Shown here in pieces: positions 55,436 through 64,000 of a stretch of 64,000 bases of DNA. Numbering within the stretch: the first letter of the stretch is position 1; each line of letters opens with the position of its first letter. The stretch spans positions 2,192,001 through 2,256,000 of the forward strand of contig NW_024468914.1 of the NCBI RefSeq assembly GCF_011745365.1. The letters run 5' to 3'. The notes under the pieces are model-generated. The model was not told where the DNA came from. It saw only the letters and a program-made list of their open reading frames with translations, and did no database searches. This DNA comes from Cryphonectria parasitica EP155. Its lineage: Eukaryota; Ascomycota; Sordariomycetes; Diaporthales; Cryphonectriaceae. A program made the position numbers and the translations under genes.

Positions 55436-57143
55436 ATGCACGCTGGATCCTTCTCCCTTGTCCTCCTCCTGGCCGGGCTCTCCGGTCTGGTCTCTGCCCG
55501 GGGACCTCTGCGCCGGAGACAACAAGCAGCCGAGATCCAGTCAAGGGATGCCAGCGCCAGCTCGTCTTACACTTATTACACGTTCCAGCAGCCCATCGAC
55601 CACTTCCCAGACAAGGCCATCTACGCACCACACACCAATGCCACCTTTGCGCAGCGCTATGTGTTTGATGCAAGTTACTACAAGCCAGGCGGCCCCGTGT
55701 TCCTGTACGTGGGCGGGGAAACGTTCATCGAGGAGCGGCTGGAGTATCTCGAGACTGGCATTATCCAGATTCTCATGAACGCCACGGGCGGGCTGGGGGT
55801 CATCATCGAGAACCGCTACTACGGCGAGAGCTACCCTTACCTCGACCTGACGACGGACCACCTGGCCTATCTCACAAACGAGCAGACCATTGCGGACTTT
55901 GCCTACTTCGCGCAGCACGCCTCCTTCGAGGGCATCAACGCGACTCTGACCGCGCCCTCGACGCCCTGGATCATGTACGGCGGCAGCCTGGCCGGCGCAC
56001 AGACGGCCTTCACGGTCAAGACGTACGGCGACATCATCTACGGCGGCATCGCCTCCTCGCAGATCGTCAACGTGTCGGTGGAGTATCCAGAGTGGTACAA
56101 CCCTGTGCAAAAGTACGCGCCCTCGGACTGCGTCACCAGCATCAACGACATCGTGGACAAGTTCGACGGCCTGCTCGCCGCCAACAACACGGCCGCCGTG
56201 GCTGAGCTCAAGGCCATCTTCGGGCTCGAGCTGCTCACGGACGACCGCGACTTTGCAAAGACCATCAACTACCCCATCGGGAACCCCTTTGACTACCCGA
56301 CGTCGACGTGGCAGGAGCTGATCTGGACCGACGAGGAGGCGCAGTTCTGGGAGTTTTGCGGCGCCGTGACGGACCTGGATGCGCCGGCCAATGTGACTGC
56401 TGTGGACGAGCAGATGGCCAAGTACACGGGTGGTGAGCCGTGGACGAACCTGGGCAACTATGCCAATTACATCAAACAAGTCATTCTTCCCACGTGCCCG
56501 AGTGGTCACTATGCCAGCGGGGAGTGCTTTGGACAAGGAAATGGTGAGTTCACTTTTTCTTTTTATCTCTCTCTCTCACACACAAATTATATTTCATGTA
56601 CACAGTGCTAAAACCTCACAACTCCAAGCCACCTGGTGGACGGAACTCGTCGACCCAGGCACCCGCGCCTACATCTACACAACCTGCTACGAGGCAGGCC
56701 TGTACCAGGCAGCCCCCAAGCAGGGCAAGACGCTCCTCTCGCGCGTCCTGACAGGCGCCTACACCCAGGAGATCTGCGAGCTGGCGTTCCCCCCAGGCCA
56801 GTACAACACCATCCCCGCCTCGCCCCAGATCGACCTGTGGAACGGCTACGGCGGCTTCGGCCTGTCGGCAGACCGCCTGGCCCTCGTCGACGGGCAGCAG
56901 GACCCCTGGCTCGATACCTGCTACCATGCCACCGACGCCCCGCCGCGGTACAGCTCGGATCTGCACCCAGAGTACCTGATCGAGGTCGGCGGCCACCACT
57001 GGGACAGCTCGGGCATCCTGGACATCCCTGGGGAGCCGCAGTTTATTCGCCAGGTACACTGGTGGGAGATCAAGACGGTGAGGAAGTGGCTGCGGGACTT
57101 CTCTTCGTGGGTTCCTGAGAACAGCTCGACACTGGTGAGGTGA
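55436..57143 (+). CDS. Secreted S28-family serine (prolyl) peptidase
   Basis: Two exons, 55436-56543 and 56629-57143 (GTGAGT...CAAG); 540 aa. The signal peptide is MHAGSFSLVLLLAGLSGLVSA, followed by a basic LRRRQQ possible processing site. S28 hallmarks are FQQPIDHF at the mature start, GGPVFLYVGGE, ENRYYGESYP and the nucleophile YGGSLAGAQTA with Ser184. The Asp461 of DGQQDPW and the His of GGHHWD (492/493) complete the triad. Fungal S28 enzymes such as the A. niger prolyl endoprotease cleave after proline and work at acid pH. Many Asn-linked glycosylation sequons are present. It is probably an extracellular nutrient-acquiring enzyme, working alongside the S8 and M28 peptidases elsewhere in this window (inference). 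Confidence 0.9.
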
Positions 57144-57524
57144 GGTGGTGGAGGTTTGGAGTGTGTTGGTGCTGAGTTGTTTCTTCTTGTTCTATTCGGA
57201 AATACAATTTACAGAAGTACATGTATATACTTGAGAGCTTCCCAGACAACAAAACACATCTTGCAGCAACTACTAAATCAGAAATGTACAAGTTCTGCCA
57301 CTTTGTGAATTACATGATCCAATCATGGATGAATTCCCTTTTTTTTTTTTTCTCCCTCTCTCTTGATATCCATCATTATAGATGTAAATTGTACATCATC
57401 GAATTAATATAATAGTCTAATGCATAAATCATGACCAAATTGCAAATACAGTCCAGCTAGCCTCAAGACTCCAGGTCACACACGGCTCGACTTTCCCTTT
57501 CCCTTGCATAACCATCTACCATTC
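57144..57524. other. Convergent 3' intergenic region
   Basis: 381 bp with the 3' ends of the S28 peptidase (plus) and MFS transporter (minus) genes, including a T-run near 57339. No gene. Confidence 0.6.
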
Positions 57525-59854
57525 CTACTTCTTCCTCGCAAACGAGTTCTTCCTGCTCCCCAACCCCCTGTCCCGAAAACTCTCATTCGTATTCACCCGA
57601 TCGATATCATAAGGACTGGCATCATACGCCGCGCTGCGCGTCCTCCTAAGACTCGCCTTGCTCTTCCGCGAAGAAACCGTGTTGGCTCTGCTGCGGCTGA
57701 TACCACCACCGGCCGCGTTGAGCGCGGCGTACTGGGGCTGGTGCTCCTCGTCGCCGTAGCTGTAGTCCATCGCCTCGGCCTCGAGCTCAGCCTCGCGCCT
57801 GCTGCTCTCCCTGCTGAAGCGGTGGTGCTGTTGATGAGATGGCCCTGCTGCTACTCCTGGCGCTGCATCCTCGACGACGTCGTCGTCTTCGTCCTGCACA
57901 GTCGAGCTGCTGTCGTCCGACTCTTCAGCCTGCGCCTCCCCACGCAGCCTCTCCAGGAAAGCAGCCGCCTGTGCAGCAAACTTACACCTGCTCCGGATCG
58001 CAGGGCCGTACTTGTAGAAGAGGAGAGGGAAGGGAACACAAGCTAGGGCGAGAAAGGCCGGGATGGAGGAGGCCCAGTGGATGCCCAGGTTGGTATACAT
58101 GTACGAGGTGAACAAGGGGAACGCGGCACCGAAGAGGGAGCGGAGGACGGCGTTGGCGGCGAGGACGGAGGCGGCGAAGATGACGTAGGCGTCGATGAGG
58201 TAGTTCATGATGGAGAGGAAGACGAGGACCATGCCGAAGCCGAAGGGTGCGGAGCCGATGATGCAGACGATCCAGTGGATGCTTGCGGAGTTGGTCCAGG
58301 CGAACCAGAAGACTATTTGAAAGAGAGAAAAAATTGGTTAGTGAGAGTAAGAGAGAAAGGGACAATTCCATAACAACCAAGGAGAAAGGGCAAAAAGCAA
58401 CTTACGACCAATGGGCATGCAGATAGAACCAATAATGGCAGGCGGGAGACGAGCTTCTGGAGGCGCAAAGCCCTGCTCGGAGTTCTCAATGACCCTGATG
58501 TACCGCTTGTTGTCGTAGATAGAGTACGCAACGGCAAGAAGCATACCCACACAAACGCCCAGAAAGGCCAGACCCCCGACTCCAGGCGACCAGCCGCGCA
58601 CCTCCTGAAAGACGATGGGAAACGCCGCAAAGAGCATGTACAGCGTGCCGTAGATGATGGCCATGTAGATGGACAGGAGAAAAACGATGGGCTCGCGGAA
58701 GAGGAGGATCAGAGGGCGCGACAGGGCCGTCTTGAAGGCCTGGCCCAGGCTGATGCGGCCCTGCTGCACATCGGTCTGCGTCCTGTAGCACTTGCCCGTG
58801 ATCTTGGACAGCTTGGCTGCGCGCTTGCGGAGGAGGACGGGGCCGTACGTCTCGGGGACGAAGACGCCGCAGACGAGCCAGAGGACACCGGTGAAGATGG
58901 CCATTACGCCTTCGACCCAGCGCCAACCAACTGTCTCGCCGACAAAACCGCCCACTGATTATAACGAATACTTGGTCAGTCTTTGGAAGAAGTAATTTGA
59001 TAGGGGAAGAACTGAGCGAGGAGAGAGGGTAGAGAGATACTAACCAATGGGGCCAATGACTGGGCCGAGAAAAGGAGCTGCGGCAAAAAGGCTGGTGGCC
59101 AGACCACGCTGTGCTGCTGGGAACATGTCGGCAATGACACCGCCGGCGTTGGTCAGAGGAGATGAGCCGAAGGAACCGGCGAGGAAACGTAGCACGAGCA
59201 GCGTGGCTATGTTTTGGGACCCGGCAGCACCGGCATTGAAGGCTGTGAGGAACATGTAGGTGCCAAAGAAGAGATACTGTCGTCCGTAAAGTTCTGTATG
59301 ATTTCACACGGGCTGGTTAGAAAAAGAGCATAGAAGAAAGAATGCAAGAAAGAAGAGAGAAATATCAAACTGATGAGTTAGAGAAAACCTTACCACTCAA
59401 AGGCGCCCACATGAGAGGGCCAATCGCAAATCCAACGACAAATAAAGATACACCCAGAGTGCCAATGATGGTGGCCACGCGAAATTGTAAAAGAATCTCG
59501 GAAATTCCTCCCGAATATGCAGACGATACAAATGCCACAGCCTACAAAAAGATCCAAGAATGAATGGTCAGTCCACGGGAGAGAACAGGAGGTTGGGAAG
59601 AGCAATAGAGAGAGATCAAGACTAACCAGAGTCGCAAGGGCGACTAACATGGTTATGAACCATTTTCGCCTGTCGGAGTAGTTCATCGGATTCACAGGGT
59701 CATCGTCGAGCCACTTCACGATATAAGGGTCCTCCTCGGTGCCTGCACCTGCGTAGTGGGCGTTGATGATATCATCGTTGACCGCGCCTTGATCCAACAC
59801 TCGTTTGAAGTGGCTGATGCGCCCCGGTCGGCGCTTCTCGAGGTCCTTTTCCAT
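57525..59854 (-). CDS. MFS transporter, DHA1 (multidrug/polyamine) type with long charged tail
   Basis: Five exons: 59854-59627, 59541-59394, 59293-59045, 58954-58406, 58312-57525; 653 aa. The frame is continuous and every intron is GT-AG. DHA1 features are the cytosolic start [24 protein letters not shown] (DP-x-NP-x-NW-like; quoted span is residues about 42-65), [10 protein letters not shown] in TM1, [14 protein letters not shown] in loop 2-3, [20 protein letters not shown] in TM4, GPVIGPIVGGFV (motif C) in TM5, and [16 protein letters not shown] before the central loop. Such carriers export drugs, polyamines or fungal metabolites in exchange for protons. The tail of about 150 residues is unusually long, with an acidic Ser run ([16 protein letters not shown]) and a basic Ser-rich end ([20 protein letters not shown]), probably phosphorylated. 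The substrate is unknown. Confidence 0.87.
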
Positions 59855-61687
59855 ATCTTTGGTTCTCTCTCTTTCTTTCTGTCCCTCCTTCTTTGCTTGG
59901 CTTGGAATTTGTATTTCGAGCCGGAAAAGGCGTTGACGGGAGAAAAGGTGTTGTGTATGTCGTGTTGTGCTGATCCGTCAAAATTCTGTATTAAATAATC
60001 AAAAACTGCTTCCTTCACCAACAAAAGCGACGCCTCGCTGTGCTGCAATGAAAACCGTCTTTGGTCGTGTTGAGGCTCGACTTGGGGTCGCGTCTCGAAT
60101 AGTTCACACAACTAAGGTTATCGTCATAGGAAGATAAGATGTGCCTTTTAAGTAGTAAGTTACAGAAAGGAAAAGGAAAGTGGGTATTCGAATCTATTTC
60201 AAGTACGGATCAAGCACGAGCAAAGATTACAAAAACCCAAACCAAACAACCATCACAACGACCCTCGGGCCCTCGCGCTCAGGAGGAAATTCCTTAGTGG
60301 TACGCTAAAGCGAACATTAGCGGCATGACGCACCCCATTTTCAGTGATGTCAAGGCCGATCTAGTTCCTACTCGGCCAGATGACGGCTACCGAGGCTGCC
60401 GAAGGGTTTGGGTGTCGGTGTCCAGGTTGTTTGATATGTCCGTATCCGGTCATGTTTACGGCAAAATCATCTTCTTAGACCTGTCTCAGGATGTCACAAG
60501 AAAATAGAGAGGAAAACTCTGAGGAATGTTTGTCCATCCTGCCTCGGTTGATGGCAGCCAGAGAGAAGAATTCTCTATTTCGAAGTGGCGTCTCCAATAA
60601 AAAATCTTTTCAAAAAAATAAAAACCCAAAATGAAAAGTTCGAACAGAGTTGTTGAAAGCAAATAAAGCCACACAAACAGAATCTCCTCTTCAAGATGAA
60701 CACTAGCCTTTTGAGGACCATTTCGAGATCCACCAGAGAACCACATAAAGACGCCATCCGCAACAATTAATCAGACTACAGCATGATTTCAGCTGATTGT
60801 AGGCAGTAAGCCCCCAAAGCATGACACGCGGATCGGCGGACTTGAATGGAGTAGCATGTGAAGTCCGTATCCTGAGCACTCTCTCTTGGCAGTGCCTCTC
60901 TCGTTATTGAACTTCCGAGGTGGTAGACCTTTCTGTCCTGTGAGCACGCAAGTACATATGTACTCAAGCAAGCACTTGATTGTATGAACCACGCAATTTC
61001 TACCAAGACCCATGTGAAGTCTAGGATGCAAACATGTGCATAGGATGCATAGGATGCATTCCCTCAAGTTCCATCTAAAAAGAAGAAGAAAATCAGACGA
61101 CCATGTCAGCCTGCCTGATCTGCAGAAAACATCTTGATTTTTGGATTGTTCATCACCGGCGATCCTCTCAAGCTTGTGAATCCCGGAACCTCGGCTTCGA
61201 ACTCGTACCGTCCCACCGGTCGGGACCTCCGAAACCCGCCCGCTTCTTAGGCCGGTTTCCTTTGCGCTACTGTGGACATGAATCATTTGCAGATGGCTTG
61301 AACGGATCGCACGATGCCACGCAATACCTCAGTAGTATCTAGTTGAATGGGGTCATGAAGATTTGATTGAGAAGGGAAGATACAATGGATCCAGCAAGGC
61401 AGGACCGGAGAAAGGAGAAAAGTGAAAAAGGGAACCTCGAAAGTCTTCTCGACCTCTAGCAGCATGATCTGCTCATCGAGTCTCTCTCACTCCATTTTTA
61501 AACGACTTCCAGAGTCCTCCCTGCAAAAGAAACAGAGGCATATAGAATACCCAGTCTCTTCATGTCCAAACCTGACCTCGTACCCTGAACCAATAAAACA
61601 AAACAAAAAAAACCAAAAAACCATAAACACTCACCAACCTCTTCCCTTCCCTTTCCTCTCCTCTCCTTACCTTCTTCCCCCTTCTCC
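59855..61687. other. Intergenic, no gene supported
   Basis: About 1.8 kb. The minus frame 60789-61286 (165 aa) has no recognised motif and unlikely composition. Three close copies of an AGGATGCAT-like unit occur at about 61021-61059. A pyrimidine-rich stretch downstream of the zinc-finger gene lies at 61610-61690. Confidence 0.5.
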
Positions 61688-64000
61688 TCAAATCGCCATC
61701 CCTTCCACCCCTCTAGCCAGCGCCTCAACCTCCACCGCATGCCGCACCCCCTCCACCGCCACATGATTCCGCCCCCCCACGGCGGCACCACACTCAGGAC
61801 ACCGCGCCTGCTCCATGGGCATGCCGCACTCGCCCACGGTAAACGGGTGGCCCCTCTCGCACGTGTACCAGTGGCCCGTGCCGCGGAACTCAGCAGCCAT
61901 GGCCTTGTAGACGGCGCGCATCTCGGCCGCCGTGACGCGCGTGTAGAAGATTCCCTGCGAGAGGAGGTCGCGCACCGCGTCCAGCTCGGCCTGGACCGTC
62001 GCGGCCCAGTGTGGCTGGGGACTGCGCTTGTCCAGGATGGTCTGGGCGGCCGCGATGTGTTCGAGACCTGTGGTTTTGAGGATGTTTTCCTCGTCGCCTG
62101 CTGAAGGGGAGGAGGAGGAGGAGGAGGAGGAGGAGGAGGAATTGCTACTGCTGCTGCTGCTGTTGTTGTTGTTGTTCTTGTCGTCGCCACTCCCATTGCT
62201 ATTGCCATTGCCGTTGCCGAGGGCGAGTGCGAGGCCGCAAAAGTGTGCATGGTAGATGTGGCCCTCGGCCTGGAGCTGAGGGCGGTCCGTCTCGCTGGCA
62301 AGCCTGACGAGGTCCTCGCACTGGGCCGTGTTGCGGGCAAAGTCCACGCTGATGTCTGCATGTTTCCAGGCGCACGAGGCGGTGTCCTTCTTGGTCCGCA
62401 GGTCCAGGAAATCAGAGAGGACGGTGAGGTGGCAGCGCAGGAGGAGCGAGGTGGCGAGCAGGAACCCGCGCAGCTGGATGACGGAGGAGTCGAACGTGAA
62501 AGAAGAGGAGGAAGAGGAAGAAGAAGAGTCCACGGTCTTGTTGCTGTTGGCGAACCGCACGAGGTTGGCTACCTTTTGAAAGGGCTGCTCCTCGGCCCTG
62601 ACTCTGCCCCGGAACGTGACAATGTCCCTGTGCAGCCTGATGAGCTCGGTATACCGCTTCTTCCCAACCCACTTCCCCAATTCCCGCAGCTGGTCCTGAG
62701 CAGAACCCTTCAGCGCAAACCGGCCAGGCATGTAGTCGAGAATCTGCGCGGCGATGTCCTCGGCAGCAGCGGCAGCGTCGCCCTTGCCCTTTTCCCCGTT
62801 CTGCTCTTGTTGCTGTGCTGCGAGGTTGTTCTGGAGGTCCAGCAGACGGCCCGCCAGCTGATGGTGTTGGTGTTCGGACCAGGAGATGAACTTTTTGGTG
62901 GCCTCGTCCAGCAGGGCGCGGCGGACGATGCGGCCATACCTCGGAATGTCGCGGAGAGAGCCGCGGCACTGCGGGCAGGTCTTGAGCTGGCTGCGTCCGT
63001 CCATGGAGAAGGGCTCCAGGGGCTTCCTGATGGCCACAGGGCCGCCGTCCTTGTCGTCGAGGACATAGTGCTCGCCCATCAGCATCTGGCCGTCCATGGA
63101 GGACCGGGTCAGGAAGTGGCCGCAGCTGGCAAAGACGCAAGGGTCGTCATTGAGGTCAATGTCCTTGTACTCGCTCAACAGCAGGTAATCCACAACCGTG
63201 GCCAGGATGTCGTCTGCGCCGCACTGCTGGCAGTACTCCTCGGCAGGACAGGCCTCGCCGCACAGAGAAGGACACTGGTGTCCACAGGCCAGCGTCAGAG
63301 GGCAGCGCCGGGAACAGGGCACCCAGTCACAAGGCGCGGCGCAGGGCATGGTGCATCTCGAGTGTGGACAGCGGGAGGCACAGTCCTCTGCGGCACAGGG
63401 GGTGCATGGCTCGTGGCAGGCCTTGCTGCAGCGGGAGTGGCTGCACCGCACCTCGCAGGGCTTGGGGCACGGTGGACACTTTTGCTGGCCGTGACAGGTT
63501 GCTATGCAGCTGTGAGGACATGTCGAGTAGTTTCGCCCACAAGCCTGCCTGCAGGGGCCATGATCCGTCGCGATCTTGGAGAGATGGTCGTCCTCGACCT
63601 CGCGCCGGTTGCACTGGACACAGGGGCGTCGACAGGTATGGCCACAGGGGAGAACGGCGCCACACTGCGCTGGGCATTTGAAACCAGGCCGGGTTATGTC
63701 GATGTGGCACTGCATCTTGACTGTATGCGCACACCCAGGAATCACGCGCTCCACCTCCTGTCGGCACTTGATGGCTGCGGGGTTTTGCGTCTCCCAGCAC
63801 TTTGCAGACGTGACCGTATGATCACAGCGCGGGAGGGCAAGAGAGAGGCTGCGCAGAACAACGTTGCATTTCTCCTCGCACGGGTCGCCACATTCCTTGG
63901 GACAGGCGTGGTAACAGCCATCCTTGGGTCGGGGGCAGGGCTTGTGGCACTTGATGGCCTGGTGGAGGAGGTCCGAGTGACATCGACCGTAGCATGCATG
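61688..64000 (-). CDS. NFX1-type / RZ-type zinc-finger protein, 5' part outside window
   Basis: The frame stays open from the window edge (64000) to TGA at 61688, at least 770 aa, with no intron; the start is beyond the window. The first about 330 residues are dense NFX1-like Cys/His repeats (CHKPCPRPKDGCYHAC, CPKECGDPCEEKC, LPCGHTCRRPC, CPHSCIATCHGQQKCPPC, LACGHQCPSLCG). After a charged middle region come poly-Ser and Asn/Ser tracts. Near the C-terminus there is an RZ-type zinc finger (GHWYTCERGHPF ... CGMPMEQARCPECG). This order is that of ZNFX1-like proteins, whose N-terminal part is an SF1 RNA helicase; the helicase domain is not inside the window, so its presence is expected but unseen. 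Related proteins act in RNA silencing and antiviral defence in animals and fission yeast. Confidence 0.82.
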   Translation of the reverse strand, partial: HACYGRCHSDLLHQAIKCHKPCPRPKDGCYHACPKECGDPCEEKCNVVLRSLSLALPRCDHTVTSAKCWETQNPAAIKCRQEVERVIPGCAHTVKMQCHIDITRPGFKCPAQCGAVLPCGHTCRRPCVQCNRREVEDDHLSKIATDHGPCRQACGRNYSTCPHSCIATCHGQQKCPPCPKPCEVRCSHSRCSKACHEPCTPCAAEDCASRCPHSRCTMPCAAPCDWVPCSRRCPLTLACGHQCPSLCGEACPAEEYCQQCGADDILATVVDYLLLSEYKDIDLNDDPCVFASCGHFLTRSSMDGQMLMGEHYVLDDKDGGPVAIRKPLEPFSMDGRSQLKTCPQCRGSLRDIPRYGRIVRRALLDEATKKFISWSEHQHHQLAGRLLDLQNNLAAQQQEQNGEKGKGDAAAAAEDIAAQILDYMPGRFALKGSAQDQLRELGKWVGKKRYTELIRLHRDIVTFRGRVRAEEQPFQKVANLVRFANSNKTVDSSSSSSSSSFTFDSSVIQLRGFLLATSLLLRCHLTVLSDFLDLRTKKDTASCAWKHADISVDFARNTAQCEDLVRLASETDRPQLQAEGHIYHAHFCGLALALGNGNGNSNGSGDDKNNNNNSSSSSSNSSSSSSSSSSSPSAGDEENILKTTGLEHIAAAQTILDKRSPQPHWAATVQAELDAVRDLLSQGIFYTRVTAAEMRAVYKAMAAEFRGTGHWYTCERGHPFTVGECGMPMEQARCPECGAAVGGRNHVAVEGVRHAVEVEALARGVEGMAI
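62105..62170 (-). repeat. Trinucleotide tract encoding poly-Ser
   Basis: (GAG)n followed by (CTG)n-like repeats on the plus strand, read on the minus strand as runs of Ser codons inside the zinc-finger gene. This is a low-complexity linker, likely variable. Confidence 0.85.

Noticed and set aside
60789..61286. 165-aa minus frame between MFS and zinc-finger genes
   Set aside because: No recognisable domain and scattered Cys/Arg composition; not supported as a gene.

Overview
The window looks like nuclear DNA of a filamentous ascomycete (Pezizomycotina). Genes are interrupted by short GT-AG introns (about 70 to 170 nt, several with CTAAC or CTGAC-like branch sites). Intergenic spacers are long. 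The products are typical of a saprotrophic or plant-associated mould: secreted peptidases, Cys-rich secreted proteins, MFS permeases, a P450 and aromatic-compound oxidases. All exon boundaries were assigned by eye from reading-frame continuity, splice sites and family similarity. No alignments were run.

Layout. 0-4.7 kb: the 3'-truncated end of a Ser/Thr-rich secreted protein (minus), an EI24/RRT8-type membrane protein ending in a PPxY motif (minus), and a small helix-turn-helix protein (plus). 7-12.5 kb: a large secreted subtilisin with PA insert (8 exons, plus), convergent with an allantoate/pantothenate-type MFS permease (minus). 13.9-18 kb: a vanillyl-alcohol-oxidase-type flavoprotein (minus) divergent from a salicylate-hydroxylase-like FAD monooxygenase (plus). 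Together with the permease these could form a small aromatic-catabolism locus. 18.4-25 kb: a Cys-rich secreted protein, a secreted M28 aminopeptidase, a Cys-rich probably GPI-anchored protein, tRNA-Arg(ACG) and an alkaline ceramidase. 26-30 kb: a single-pass membrane protein with three PPxY motifs and an MDR-type NADP oxidoreductase with an (AC)24 tract in its leader. 30.7-32 kb: a broken alpha/beta-hydrolase. 33.3-38.2 kb: an FAD oxidoreductase with a Ser-rich N-terminus, tRNA-Thr(TGT) with a 9-nt intron, and a secreted/membrane arylsulfotransferase-family protein. 40.2-43.9 kb: remains of a 6PGDH/HIBADH-like dehydrogenase and an HXT-type sugar transporter with three CTGGGG (CreA-like) sites upstream. 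43.9-52.4 kb: about 8.5 kb with no gene I can support, rich in simple repeats and G-runs. 52.4-64 kb: a cytochrome P450, a secreted S28 serine peptidase, a DHA1-type MFS transporter, and the C-terminal part of a large NFX1/RZ-type zinc-finger protein that runs off the window.

Functional themes are extracellular proteolysis (S8, M28 and S28 enzymes, each with a predicted signal peptide), nutrient uptake (three MFS carriers), oxidation of small aromatics or xenobiotics (VAO, FMO, P450, MDR), and cell-surface proteins. Two independent dehydrogenase/hydrolase pseudogenes show recent gene loss. I found no transposase gene, CRISPR array or complete mobile element. The strongest candidates for something new are the PPxY-tailed membrane protein, the VAO/FMO/permease grouping, the two pseudogenes and the long gene-free interval upstream of the sugar transporter.
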